From assembly GCA_002454195.1 (NCBI GenBank), contig DKIJ01000017.1:1-41433 (forward strand): DNA of 41,433 nucleotides. Direction: 5' to 3'. Below the pieces are notes generated by a model. It was not told the DNA's origin. It did not search any database and saw nothing but the letters and a program-made list of their open reading frames with translations. A program made the translations under genes and the position numbers. This document shows, in pieces, positions 26,543 through 35,112 of this stretch (position 1 is the first letter of the stretch; every line of letters begins with the position of its first letter). The stretch comes from Flavobacterium sp. UBA6721. GTDB lineage: Bacteria > Bacteroidota > Bacteroidia > Flavobacteriales > Flavobacteriaceae.

Positions 26543-27256
26543 ATGGCACAGTGGACCGAAAGAGCGGAGCTTTTATTTAAAAAAGAAGGATTAGAGAAAT
26601 TACAAAATGCAAAAGTCATGGTGGTAGGATTGGGTGGTGTAGGCTCTTTTGCTGCCGAATTTTTAGCCCGTGCAGGTGTGGGAAATATGATTATTGTAGA
26701 CGGGGATGTAGTGGATATTACAAATATTAACCGTCAATTGCCTGCTTTGCATTCTACAGTGGGTGAACCAAAAGTAACTATTGTAGGAGATCGTTTGATG
26801 GATATAAATCCTGAATTGAATTTAACACGTGTAAAAGAATTTCTTTCGCCAGAGCGTGCTTTCGAATTGGTTTCAGAAGATATGGATTATGTTTTGGATT
26901 GTATCGATAGTATTACTCCTAAATTGAATTTGATTGTTGGCTGCAAGAAAAAGAAAGTAAAAATTATCTCTAACATGGGAGCGGGTGGAAAAATGCAAGC
27001 TGGTAAAGTGACTGTAAAAGATATCAGCAAAACGGATGTTTGTCCCTTAGCTAAAGTGGTACGTAAGCGTTTGAGAAAAATGGGCGTAAAAAAAGGAGTA
27101 AAAGCGGTTTTCTCTATGGAAAAACCAGATGAAACAAGTGTAAAAATGACTGATGGGACTAATTTCAAAAAATCTTTTTACGGAACCAATAGCTATATGC
27201 CAGCCTTATTTGGTTTACACGCTGCTGAAACGGTTATTCGTGATCTTTTAAAGTAA
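26543..27256 (+). CDS. tcdA: tRNA threonylcarbamoyladenosine dehydratase (TcdA)
   Basis: A 237-residue E1-like enzyme of the ThiF/MoeB fold. TcdA uses ATP to convert t6A at position 37 of ANN-decoding tRNAs to its cyclic form. The start MAQWTERAELLFKKEG is typical; VVGLGGVGSFAAEFLARAG is the nucleotide-binding loop; INRQLPALHSTVG and DCIDSITPKLNL are conserved; GTNSYMPALFGLHAA closes the fold. There is no ubiquitin-transfer domain. It follows tatD as in many flavobacteria. Its stop codon runs straight into a heptad repeat. Confidence 0.9.
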   Translation: MAQWTERAELLFKKEGLEKLQNAKVMVVGLGGVGSFAAEFLARAGVGNMIIVDGDVVDITNINRQLPALHSTVGEPKVTIVGDRLMDINPELNLTRVKEFLSPERAFELVSEDMDYVLDCIDSITPKLNLIVGCKKKKVKIISNMGAGGKMQAGKVTVKDISKTDVCPLAKVVRKRLRKMGVKKGVKAVFSMEKPDETSVKMTDGTNFKKSFYGTNSYMPALFGLHAAETVIRDLLK

Positions 27257-27283
27257 GTTAGAAGTTAGAAGTCAGGAGTTAGG
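27256..27283. repeat. heptad array, 4 copies, after tcdA
   Basis: AGTTAGA, AGTTAGA, AGTCAGG and AGTTAGG start at the last base of the tcdA stop codon. They are the same unit and variants as at 924-972. Confidence 0.8.
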
Positions 27284-27335
27284 CGTATAACCTTGAACTT
27301 TAAACCTTAAACAAATAAAAACAAAATATAAAAAA

Positions 27336-28010
27336 ATGATACAAACTGTAATTTTCGACATGGATGGTGTAATTGTCGATACCGAACCAGTACACCGTTA
27401 TGCTTATTACAAACAATTCAAAGAATTAAACATTGAAGTTAGTGAAGAATTGTATACATCTTTTACAGGAAATTCAACTCGAAATATTTTCCAAAAACTA
27501 AAAGATATTTTTCAGTTAGAACAGGATGTTGAAGATTTGATTCTAAGAAAACGAAGCATTTTTAATGATGCTTTTGATACGAAAGAAGATTTAGAATTAT
27601 TGGCTGGAGTTCGCAATTTGATTGAAGATTTGCATCAAAATTCGGTGCAGTTAATTTTAGCATCTTCAGCTTCTAAAGTAACAATAGAACGCATATTTAA
27701 TCGTTTTAAATTACATGATTATTTTACGCATAAAGTTAGTGGTGAAGATTTTCCAAATTCTAAACCACATCCTGCGATTTTTGAACATGCGGCTAGTTTA
27801 TCGATAGCTCCAAAAGAAAATTGTATTGTTATTGAGGATAGTACAAATGGAATTATTGCAGCCAAAGCGGCAGGGATTTTGTGTATTGGATACAACAGTG
27901 AACATTCTAAAGATCAGGATTTATCCAAAGCAGATATCGTTGTAAATCATTTTGATGAATTAAACTATTCCATCATTAAAGAAATAGATTGTAAATTATG
28001 CAAAAATTAA
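27336..28010 (+). CDS. HAD-IA family sugar-phosphate phosphatase or mutase-like protein
   Basis: A 224-residue HAD-superfamily protein. Motif I is FDMDGVIVDTEPVH (residues 7-20), motif II is ILASSAS near residue 111, the motif III lysine is in NSKPHP near 149, and motif IV is VIEDSTNGIIAAKAAG near 170. The helical cap between motifs I and II places it with beta-phosphoglucomutase and related phosphatases. The mutase/phosphatase distinction is not resolved here, so I give no symbol. No neighbour suggests a substrate. Confidence 0.88.
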   Translation: MIQTVIFDMDGVIVDTEPVHRYAYYKQFKELNIEVSEELYTSFTGNSTRNIFQKLKDIFQLEQDVEDLILRKRSIFNDAFDTKEDLELLAGVRNLIEDLHQNSVQLILASSASKVTIERIFNRFKLHDYFTHKVSGEDFPNSKPHPAIFEHAASLSIAPKENCIVIEDSTNGIIAAKAAGILCIGYNSEHSKDQDLSKADIVVNHFDELNYSIIKEIDCKLCKN

Positions 28011-28062
28011 CAGCTGTTACTAACTAGAAAATGTAATTTTAAAGATTAATAAAAGCAGAATT

Positions 28063-28905
28063 ATGAAGAGAGTATTGTTTGTTTTAGTACTTGTGGTTTT
28101 TCAATTGAGTAGTAAAGCTCAGGTTAGAATTCCAGAAATGAGTCCAAAAGCGGTTATCAAACAAGTTGTAGGATTAACCGATGTAGAAATTGTGTATTCC
28201 AGACCATCAGCTAGAGGACGATCTGTATTGGGGAATTTAGTTCCTTTTGGACAATTATGGCGTACAGGTGCTAATGAAAACACCATTATTACTTTTGGCG
28301 ATGATGTAGTCATTAATGGAAAGACTTTGAAGAAAGGGAAATATGCTTTGTTTTCGGTTCCTAATGTGCAAAGTTGGGATATTATTTTCTATACTGCTAT
28401 TGATAATTGGGGAACGCCAAAAGAATATGATGAGTCAAAAGTGGCTTTAAAAGCGACAGTTCAAGATCAAACTTTGAGCAAACCCGTGGAAACTTTTACT
28501 ATTGCAATTAATAATTTAGAGACAAGTTCGGCTACTTTAGATATTGCTTGGGAGAATTCGTATGTGTCTTTAAAATTTGAAGTACCAACAAAAAAAATTG
28601 CAATTGCTAGTATCGAAAAAACATTGGCAGGTCCCACTCCTGAAGAATACTACACTGCAGCTCAATATTTCTATCAATCCAATAGTGATATCGTTAAAGG
28701 AAGAGAATACATAGACAAAGCAGTTGAGTTGTCTAAATCAGTTCCATTTTATTATTTACGATTGAAATCGTTAATCCAAGCTAAGCAAGGAGATAAAAAA
28801 GGGGCTATTGAAACCGCTAAATGGTCTATTTCGGCCGCAGAGGCTGCGGGTAATAAAGAATATGTTGAGATGAACAAAGCGAGTATCGACGAGTGGAGTA
28901 GATAA
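28063..28905 (+). CDS. DUF2911 domain protein, exported
   Basis: A 280-residue protein with a signal peptide (residues 1-19) and a DUF2911 domain (about 22-190). Family hallmarks are VEIVYSRPSARGRSVLGNLV, LWRTGANENTIITF and LKKGKYALFSVP. The C-terminal part (about 205-275) has helical, TPR-like repeats (ARGREYIDKAVEL-type and KKGAIETAKWSISAAEAAG). The family is common in Bacteroidetes envelopes and has no known reaction. A bidirectional terminator separates it from the convergent SSS transporter gene. Confidence 0.85.
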   Translation: MKRVLFVLVLVVFQLSSKAQVRIPEMSPKAVIKQVVGLTDVEIVYSRPSARGRSVLGNLVPFGQLWRTGANENTIITFGDDVVINGKTLKKGKYALFSVPNVQSWDIIFYTAIDNWGTPKEYDESKVALKATVQDQTLSKPVETFTIAINNLETSSATLDIAWENSYVSLKFEVPTKKIAIASIEKTLAGPTPEEYYTAAQYFYQSNSDIVKGREYIDKAVELSKSVPFYYLRLKSLIQAKQGDKKGAIETAKWSISAAEAAGNKEYVEMNKASIDEWSR

Positions 28906-28995
28906 GCTTTTATTCCTTTTTACCATATTGAGAGCAGTAGAAATGGTATAAGATCTTGTTCTAAACTACACTCAATCGGAAATTATTTTAAAGTT

Positions 28996-29032
28996 AAATC
29001 CCATCTTAGTTTTATAAAACGAGATGGGATTT
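28996..29032. terminator. bidirectional terminator between DUF2911 and SSS genes
   Basis: AAATCCCATCT (28996-29006) pairs with AGATGGGATTT (29022-29032); an inner GTTTT/AAAAC stem (29009-29020) stacks within it, and T residues follow. Confidence 0.85.
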
Positions 29033-29035
29033 TTT

Positions 29036-30757
29036 TTACTCTTCAGTATTTTGTTCATTAAATACAGTGGTTTGCAAAATGGATGAAAGTACTATTGTCA
29101 TCATTGCCCCAATAAAATTGAGCCATAAATACCCCAATTTTTCTTCACCACTTGGATAGATAAAAATGGCAAAATAATAGATGATAAAAATGGTTAATTG
29201 GGTAATAAAAGCACTGTAGAAAATCGCTTTGGCTTTTACAAATTTAAAATAGAAACCAACCAAAAATATCCCTAGAACCGTTCCGTAAAAGATAGAACCT
29301 ACGATATTTACTAATTGGATTAGATTTTCAAATAACGTGCCCACACAGGCAAAAAGAATAGCTATAACTCCCCAAAAGAAGGTGAAGAATTTAGTAGCAT
29401 TCAAATAATGCTTTTCGGTTTTGGTTTCTTTTAAATTTCTTTTGTAAATATCTATTGCCGTTGTCGATGCTAGTGCGTTGAGGCCAGAGGCAGTCGATGA
29501 CATGGCAGCAGAGATTATTACAGCCAAAAGTAAACCAATTAATCCTTTAGGTAAATAATGCAGAATAAAATGGAAAAAAACATAATCTTTATCATTGGTT
29601 TCACTTCCTTTATCTACTTTATGAATAATCTCTTTAGCACGATCTCTCAAATCTTTTTCTTTGCTCGAAATAGCGACTAATTCTTTTCGTAAAATAGGAT
29701 TGTCATAATCCTGATTTAATTGGTCGATATACAAAAGATTAATTACTTTTTTGTCTTCAGAAAGGGTTTCTAATTGTTTTTCTAAATTGTGATATTCTTC
29801 TTTAAATGCCGATTTTTCAATAATCGCTTTGTTATTTGGATTAAAATTTAATGGTACCGGATTGAATTGGAAAAAAACAAATACCATAACTCCAGTCAAT
29901 AAAATAAAGAACTGCATAGGTACTTTTAGCAAACCATTCATGATTAATCCCATTTGGCTTTCGCGAACTGATTTTCCCGACAAATAACGACCTACCTGAG
30001 ATTGATCGGTACCAAAATAGGCTAAGGCTAAGAAAAAACCTCCCGTAATTCCACTCCAAAAAGTATATTTTTCTTCGGGATCAGTAGAAAAATCAACAAT
30101 ATTCATTTTGCCATTTGCTCCAGCAATATGAAGTGCATTGCTGAAAGTCATATCATTAGGTAAAAAGCGGAGAATGAGAAAAAAAGTGATAAACATTCCT
30201 GACATGATTACAAACATCTGTTGTTTTTGAGTCACGTTTACTGCTTTTGTTCCACCTGAAACGGTGTAAATGATAACTAGAATCCCTATGATGATGTTCA
30301 TATAGGTTAAATTCCATCCTAATAATGCCGATAAAATAATAGCAGGTGCATAAATAGTAAGTCCTGTTCCAAGACCTCTTTGTAATAAGAAAAGAATAGC
30401 TGCTAAGGAACGTGTTTTTATATCAAAACGTTTCTCAAGGTATTCATAAGCGGTAAAAACTTTGTATTTATGATAAATAGGAATAAAGGTGATACAAATA
30501 ACAATCATTGCTATAGGTAATCCAAAATAAAACTGAACAAATCCCATTCCGTCATGATAGGCTTGACCCGGTGTGGATAAGAATGTAATGGCACTCGCTT
30601 GTGTGGCCATTACCGAAAGTCCTACAACATACCAAGGTGTTTCGTTGTTTCCTAAAATAAAGTCTTCGACATTTTTACTGCCTCTAGTTTTTAGGGCTCC
30701 ATAAATTACGATGAAAAGCAACGTAATAATAAGTACAATCCAATCAAATAATTGCAT
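29036..30757 (-). CDS. sodium:solute symporter (SSS family)
   Basis: A 573-residue inner-membrane transporter of the SSS family (LeuT fold, about 13 transmembrane helices), which takes up a solute with sodium. Characteristic stretches are VVGLSVMATQASAITFLSTP near residue 45, YFGTDQSQVGRYLSGKS near 250 and SAAMSSTASGLNALAST near 420. A hydrophilic, coiled-coil-like insert at about residues 315-385 (EEYHNLEKQLETLSEDKKV) is longer than in most relatives. It is the last gene of the operon PIG-L, 38-residue protein, SSS. The solute is unknown, though the PIG-L partner hints at an amino-sugar or glycoconjugate product. Confidence 0.88.
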   Translation of the reverse strand: MQLFDWIVLIITLLFIVIYGALKTRGSKNVEDFILGNNETPWYVVGLSVMATQASAITFLSTPGQAYHDGMGFVQFYFGLPIAMIVICITFIPIYHKYKVFTAYEYLEKRFDIKTRSLAAILFLLQRGLGTGLTIYAPAIILSALLGWNLTYMNIIIGILVIIYTVSGGTKAVNVTQKQQMFVIMSGMFITFFLILRFLPNDMTFSNALHIAGANGKMNIVDFSTDPEEKYTFWSGITGGFFLALAYFGTDQSQVGRYLSGKSVRESQMGLIMNGLLKVPMQFFILLTGVMVFVFFQFNPVPLNFNPNNKAIIEKSAFKEEYHNLEKQLETLSEDKKVINLLYIDQLNQDYDNPILRKELVAISSKEKDLRDRAKEIIHKVDKGSETNDKDYVFFHFILHYLPKGLIGLLLAVIISAAMSSTASGLNALASTTAIDIYKRNLKETKTEKHYLNATKFFTFFWGVIAILFACVGTLFENLIQLVNIVGSIFYGTVLGIFLVGFYFKFVKAKAIFYSAFITQLTIFIIYYFAIFIYPSGEEKLGYLWLNFIGAMMTIVLSSILQTTVFNEQNTEE

Positions 30758-30760
30758 GAG

Positions 30761-30877
30761 TTAAGAGTATAATTTCATTATTAAATAAAAAAACAACACA
30801 TAGGCAATATTAGTAACCAGTACCAAGGTGTAATCTGTTTTCCACTTTTTTTCTTTTTCTGGATTTTCTGAATTCAT
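30761..30877 (-). CDS. 38-residue membrane microprotein
   Basis: A short ORF starting MNSENPEKEKKWKTDYTLVL and ending in a membrane span (about residues 17-34, VLVTNIAYVLFFYLIMKL). The N-terminal half is charged and lysine-rich, suggesting an N-in single-span protein. It lies 12 bp after the PIG-L stop and 3 bp before the SSS start, so the three genes are tightly coupled. Some SSS transporters have small membrane partners (YhdT with PanF, DUF485 proteins with ActP); I infer a similar accessory role here. No family is recognised. Confidence 0.7.
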   Translation of the reverse strand: MNSENPEKEKKWKTDYTLVLVTNIAYVLFFYLIMKLYS

Positions 30878-30889
30878 TACAATATTGTT

Positions 30890-33412
30890 TTAAGGTTGAG
30901 TTTCGGTTGTTTCAACGGATTTTAGGGCTATCATATTCGCAATTAATCGATAAGCGCCAGATACGCCTTCGGGTAATTCTCTAAATAAACTTAGTCCTGT
31001 ATAAATATAGTTTCCTTTTCCATAATTAGCTACTAATAGGGCTCCTTTTTTGGGAGTTTCTCCTTTGTCGTTTGAGGCAATAATAGGAGTAAAGGCAGCA
31101 TCAAATTCGTTAGGATAATACAAACCTTGTTCTTGTGTCCAGCCTTTAAAATCCTTAGCAGTTATAGGGTTAGGATAATTTAATACGGGATGATTTGGTG
31201 CTAAAAATTCAACTGCCGAATTTTCATCGGTTACTCTATCATTCGAAATTTTTAAAGGGTAAGGTGCAATATTCGCTGGAATATTTTTATCTGGAGTATT
31301 GTATTGTACGATTAATGTTTTACCTCTTTTAACAAACTCTAAAAGCAAATGTTGCTTTGTTTTTAATAGTGGCAAGGTATTATAGGCGCGTATTCCGGTA
31401 ATAATCACATCAAAATTATTTAAATAGCGCGAATTGATTTCCTCTGGAGTAATGATACTTACTTTATACCCCATTTGGCTCAAACACTCGGGTACATTGT
31501 CACCTGCTCCCATGATATAACCAATTTTTTCATTGGTAATTTTTAGATCCAGTTTTTTAAATTTGGCCTCAGCGGGAACTAACACATGTTGTTTGCTAAT
31601 ATGTTCATAATTGATGATTACTTGTTCTTTATCATATTTTTTTTCATTTAAGCTAACCACACTTTTTACATTGGTTTCCGAAGCTTCTTTGGGAGGTGTT
31701 ACTTCAAAAAAAACCGTTTTTTCGCTATCTTTTTTATCCAAGCTAAAAGGGATATGATCAGGAAAAACACTCCAGTCTGGATTGAGTTCTAAACGTACTT
31801 CTCCTTTGATGTTGTCTTTACCAGCTTTGACCATAACAGCCATTTTTTTGGTATTTCCATCATTGAAAAATGAAATCTGATCGATAATTCGGGAGCTTAC
31901 TTCTGGAACTACATCTAGATAATTATACATTTCTCCTTTTACATTATCATTAAATTTGTAAACAATAGGACGCTCAAAAGTCATTGTAATTCTGTTAATT
32001 ACAAGTTCAAATTCTAGCTTAGCATCCCTAATAATATCGGCTACACCAATGTTTTTTTGCTCTGACACCTGATACATTCCCGTGCTTGGTTTTTCTTTTA
32101 ACCAATTAGGTTGTGTATAGGGCATATCATTTGGTAATTCAATAGTAACCGACAGATTTTGAGTAGCGTTGTTTGCTAAAATGGTAGTAATAGGAGTGCT
32201 GTTATTATTGGAAATATTTTTGATGCTTTTTAACTCCATTGGAATACTACTGCGATTCATTGCTTCAATTTTGATTTTTAGCGCTGTACCTGGAGTTGTT
32301 TGATTTTCAGTAGCTACTGCTTCCAGATACAATCCAGCACATGCAGCGATGGTATTTTTTATTTCGTTTAATTTTATAGGTTTCCAATGTTTTTCCTCTA
32401 ATGCATCAATCATTTGGTAAGCCTTAAGCAATGCGGGTATTGAAGCCGATGGGTTAGAAAAATCAAAGCGTTCTTGAATCGAATTAATTAGTTTTCCAAT
32501 GGATTTTCCACCTTCGACACGATTCCAGCTTGTGTCAATTCCTTCAAAAATATTGGTTTTGTCTTTTATAGGTTCACCATTTATAAATTCGAGGTATTCC
32601 ATGTCTTTACCACGACTTCCTGTACTACCAAAACCTTGTGATTTGTGAGCACTTCGACTCAAAGCGGCAATTTCTTGATTTGAAACTCCTAAATTAGGAT
32701 AGTAAACCCCTGTTTCTAGACTAATAAAATTGGTTTTGTCGGCGGCATCAAATTTTTCCTGACTGCCATAAAACCAAATAGACGGATTAAAGAATACGCG
32801 TTTAGGTTGCCAAATACTGTAAAATTGCAATTGTTCAGGAAATCGTTCAGGATTATTAGAAAGTCCAAAAGCTTCCACACTTAATAAGGCCGATGCAGTA
32901 TGATGTCCGTGTGTAGTTCCTGGCGAACGATGGTCAAAACGATTGATAATTACATCGGGCTGGAATTTGCGTATGGTCCAAATAACGTCGGCTAAGACTT
33001 TTTCCTTATCCCAAATTTCAAAAGTTTCATCTGGATTTTTTGAAAAACCAAAATCATTAGCGCGACTAAAAAATTGTTCGCCACCATCAATTTTTCGTGC
33101 TTCAAGCAATTCTTGTGTACGAATCACTCCCAATAATTCACGAAGTTCTGGACCTATTAAGTTTTGACCACCATCGCCACGTGTCAACGAAAGATAGGCT
33201 GTTCGGGCTTTTATTTCATTCGAAAAATAGGAAATCAAACGCGTATTTTCGTCATCGGGATGAGCAGCGATATAAAGAACGCTTCCTAAGAAATTTAATT
33301 TCTGAATTTGATTGTAAATTTCAACAGCATTGGGTTTTTGTGGTTTTTGTGCCTGACTAAGTTGAAAAAAACAAAAGAAAGCAATAATAAATACAGTTCT
33401 TATATGTAGCAT
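30890..33412 (-). CDS. PIG-L family deacetylase, large exported form
   Basis: An 840-residue exported protein (signal peptide about 1-21). The N-terminal LmbE/PIG-L domain has the zinc motif AHPDDENTR (H51, D54), SLTRGDGGQN and the later ligand region THGHHTAS. PIG-L enzymes remove N-acetyl groups from amino sugars. The central part (about 350-600) looks like beta-sandwich domains, and the C-terminal part (about 640-830) resembles a glutamine-amidotransferase-like fold without obvious catalytic cysteine. It leads the operon with the microprotein and SSS transporter. A minus-strand -7 box TACATTTG lies at 33446-33439. Substrate not inferable. Confidence 0.85.
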   Translation of the reverse strand: MLHIRTVFIIAFFCFFQLSQAQKPQKPNAVEIYNQIQKLNFLGSVLYIAAHPDDENTRLISYFSNEIKARTAYLSLTRGDGGQNLIGPELRELLGVIRTQELLEARKIDGGEQFFSRANDFGFSKNPDETFEIWDKEKVLADVIWTIRKFQPDVIINRFDHRSPGTTHGHHTASALLSVEAFGLSNNPERFPEQLQFYSIWQPKRVFFNPSIWFYGSQEKFDAADKTNFISLETGVYYPNLGVSNQEIAALSRSAHKSQGFGSTGSRGKDMEYLEFINGEPIKDKTNIFEGIDTSWNRVEGGKSIGKLINSIQERFDFSNPSASIPALLKAYQMIDALEEKHWKPIKLNEIKNTIAACAGLYLEAVATENQTTPGTALKIKIEAMNRSSIPMELKSIKNISNNNSTPITTILANNATQNLSVTIELPNDMPYTQPNWLKEKPSTGMYQVSEQKNIGVADIIRDAKLEFELVINRITMTFERPIVYKFNDNVKGEMYNYLDVVPEVSSRIIDQISFFNDGNTKKMAVMVKAGKDNIKGEVRLELNPDWSVFPDHIPFSLDKKDSEKTVFFEVTPPKEASETNVKSVVSLNEKKYDKEQVIINYEHISKQHVLVPAEAKFKKLDLKITNEKIGYIMGAGDNVPECLSQMGYKVSIITPEEINSRYLNNFDVIITGIRAYNTLPLLKTKQHLLLEFVKRGKTLIVQYNTPDKNIPANIAPYPLKISNDRVTDENSAVEFLAPNHPVLNYPNPITAKDFKGWTQEQGLYYPNEFDAAFTPIIASNDKGETPKKGALLVANYGKGNYIYTGLSLFRELPEGVSGAYRLIANMIALKSVETTETQP

Positions 33413-33496
33413 TGTTGTATGATTTTTTGCAATAATTTCAAATGTAATAATTATTTTTTGGAATAAAAGTCTACTCTAAAGCTTCTTAAAACAACA

Positions 33497-33520
33497 AAAA
33501 CTACTCCGAAAAGTAGTTTT
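33497..33520. terminator. hairpin between YhcH and PIG-L genes
   Basis: AAAACTACT (33497-33505) pairs with AGTAGTTTT (33512-33520) around a 6-nt loop. It lies 22 bp after the yhcH stop on the minus strand, with A/T-rich flanks. Confidence 0.65.
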
Positions 33521-33541
33521 GCTGTAATTATTTTTATTTTT

Positions 33542-33991
33542 TTAGATTTTTACCTTAATGATAATTTTTTTAATCTTTCCGTTACTAATCATGGCTGCGT
33601 GCACATCAGTTGGGAAAAGGATGGTAAATTGTCCTGGCAACAATTCAAAAAACATATCCGGTTGATCGAAGAAAAAACGAACGTCTTTTTCGTCGCTATA
33701 AGCGCCATTGGGGTTTTCACATTTTTCTAAAGGTTTCCAAGCATAGGTTTCTGGACCGGCTACGCAAACTTGGATATCGATGTTTTTTTCGTGACATTCA
33801 AAAAAAGCTAAACTTTGTTCTTTTGAATTTCCATTTCCAGAGTTGACTATAATTTTTAAATCATCTGTGTATTGTGTAACGCCATCGGCTAAATTAGCTA
33901 AGTCGTTTTCTTTTAAAAATTGAAATGCTTTTTCAAAAGCAGGATGTAAACTATAGTATTTAGCAGCATTGTGTAATGAATCTACAATCAT
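33542..33991 (-). CDS. YhcH/YjgK/YiaL family protein
   Basis: A 149-residue cupin-like protein of the YhcH/YjgK/YiaL (former EbgC) family. Members are linked to sialic-acid or sugar catabolism and to a beta-galactosidase accessory subunit. Signatures are AFFECHEKNIDIQ, GPETYAWKPL, FFDQPDMFFELLPGQFTILFP and DVHAAM, the last giving a metal-binding His. No transport or sugar-kinase gene is adjacent, so the substrate is not indicated. The 244-bp spacer upstream to the divergent VanX-like gene shows no clear promoter on this strand. Confidence 0.87.
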   Translation of the reverse strand: MIVDSLHNAAKYYSLHPAFEKAFQFLKENDLANLADGVTQYTDDLKIIVNSGNGNSKEQSLAFFECHEKNIDIQVCVAGPETYAWKPLEKCENPNGAYSDEKDVRFFFDQPDMFFELLPGQFTILFPTDVHAAMISNGKIKKIIIKVKI

Positions 33992-34195
33992 TTTTAAGTT
34001 GTTTTTTAGTTTTAATGGTGAATGTTTTTAATGTATTTGGGTAATAAAAAAATAAAAGTACATTTTTAAATTTAATCGTTGAAAGTAAAACCATAGAAAA
34101 AGTTTTTTTTAACGAATTCCGAGTTGGATTTTTCATCGAATACTATTTTAAAATGACAGGAGTATAATAATTAGTCTTATTTTAAGTCTGTTTCT

Positions 34196-34203
34196 TATAT
34201 TTG
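34196..34203 (+). promoter_or_regulatory. -7 box for the VanX-like gene
   Basis: TATATTTG fits TAnnTTTG and lies 32 bp upstream of the ATG at 34236. No convincing -33 TTTG is present. The rest of the 33992-34235 spacer shows nothing recognisable. Confidence 0.5.
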
Positions 34204-34235
34204 TTGGTATCCCATTCCTTTTAAAATTTAAAAAA

Positions 34236-34892
34236 ATGATTTCAACGTATAGAATAATAACCGCATTTTTCTTTTTATTCGTATTCTTTTCTTGTCAATC
34301 CCAAATTGCTGTTGTAAAAAGTAATCAGGATAGAAGTGAGGTTAGCGATACTACTTTTGTTAACTTAAAAGAGTACAGTTCTGATTTTGTCTACGATATG
34401 AAATATGCTACCGAAGATAATTTCCTTAAAGCCAAAGTATACGATTGTGCCGAATGTTATTTGCGTTACAAAACGGTTAAGGCTTTGATTAAGGCAAACG
34501 AAGCTTTTATGAAAGAGGGTTTACGAATTAAATTGTATGATTGCTACCGACCTCTTGATATTCAAAAAAGAATGTGGGCAATAGTTTCTAATCCTGAATA
34601 TGTTGCCGATCCCGCTAAAGGTTCCATACACAATAGAGGAGGAGCGGTTGATATTACGTTGGTAAAAAAGAATGGTAAAGAGCTAAAAATGGGTACTTCT
34701 TTCGATTTTTTTGGCCCCGAGGCAGGACATAACTATGAAGATTTGTCACAAAAAGTAAAAGATAATCGTTACTTATTGAAAAGAGTAATGCTTGAAAATG
34801 GATTTAATTCTTTCGATTCCGAATGGTGGCATTACAATTTGAAATCGGGTTTAAAGGATAAATTATCTAATGAAAAATGGGATTGTAAGTAA
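34236..34892 (+). CDS. D-Ala-D-Ala dipeptidase (VanX/DdpX-like, M15 family), lipoprotein
   Basis: A 218-residue zinc peptidase that would cleave D-alanyl-D-alanine in the periplasm. The leader ends in a lipobox, FFSC (C20), so the protein is probably lipid-anchored. The M15D motif S-x-H-x(2)-G-x-A-x-D is S130-IH132-NRGGAVD139, and the E-x-W-H motif is E196-WWH199. R105 in YDCYRPLD matches the transition-state-stabilising arginine. It has no VanH, VanA or regulator neighbours, so this is a peptidoglycan-recycling type gene, not a resistance cluster. The 3' side carries a large palindrome. Confidence 0.88.
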   Translation: MISTYRIITAFFFLFVFFSCQSQIAVVKSNQDRSEVSDTTFVNLKEYSSDFVYDMKYATEDNFLKAKVYDCAECYLRYKTVKALIKANEAFMKEGLRIKLYDCYRPLDIQKRMWAIVSNPEYVADPAKGSIHNRGGAVDITLVKKNGKELKMGTSFDFFGPEAGHNYEDLSQKVKDNRYLLKRVMLENGFNSFDSEWWHYNLKSGLKDKLSNEKWDCK

Positions 34893-34938
34893 CGAATGTT
34901 AGAATAATTCGTTATTGTTTGCTCTGTTTTTGTCCTTA

Positions 34939-35062
34939 ACTTCCGCAGTCGAGTGTCAAATGTTTGAAGAATACGCAAAAAGAAAAGCTGTTTGAGTCCC
35001 GACACTTCGGGACGAGTTCTTTTCTTTTAGTATTCGAAAACTAATTTGACCGACGAGGAAGT
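34939..35062. repeat. 124-bp nested palindrome between convergent genes
   Basis: Six collinear complementary arm pairs: ACTTCC (34939) with GGAAGT (35057); GTCAAAT (34955) with ATTTGAC (35044); GAATAC (34969) with GTATTC (35030); AAAAGAAAAG (34978) with CTTTTCTTTT (35019); and GTCCCGA (34996-35002) with TCGGGAC (35007-35013) around a CACT loop. The arms are separated by small bulges. A separate 7-bp hairpin (34891-34913) precedes it. Confidence 0.85.
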
Positions 35063-35080
35063 GCAGACTTGATTTTTTTG

Positions 35081-35108
35081 TTTCTTTTTTGATCAAGCAA
35101 AAAAGAAA
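35081..35108. terminator. hairpin beside the large palindrome
   Basis: TTTCTTTTTTG (35081-35091) pairs perfectly with CAAAAAAGAAA (35098-35108) around ATCAAG. It lies 4 bp beyond the stop codon of the minus-strand NlpC/P60 gene and could terminate it. Confidence 0.7.
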
Positions 35109-35112
35109 ATAT

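Noticed and set aside
34236..34892. Vancomycin-resistance cluster
   Set aside because: Only the VanX-like peptidase is present; no VanH, VanA ligase or VanRS neighbours, and such peptidases serve murein recycling.
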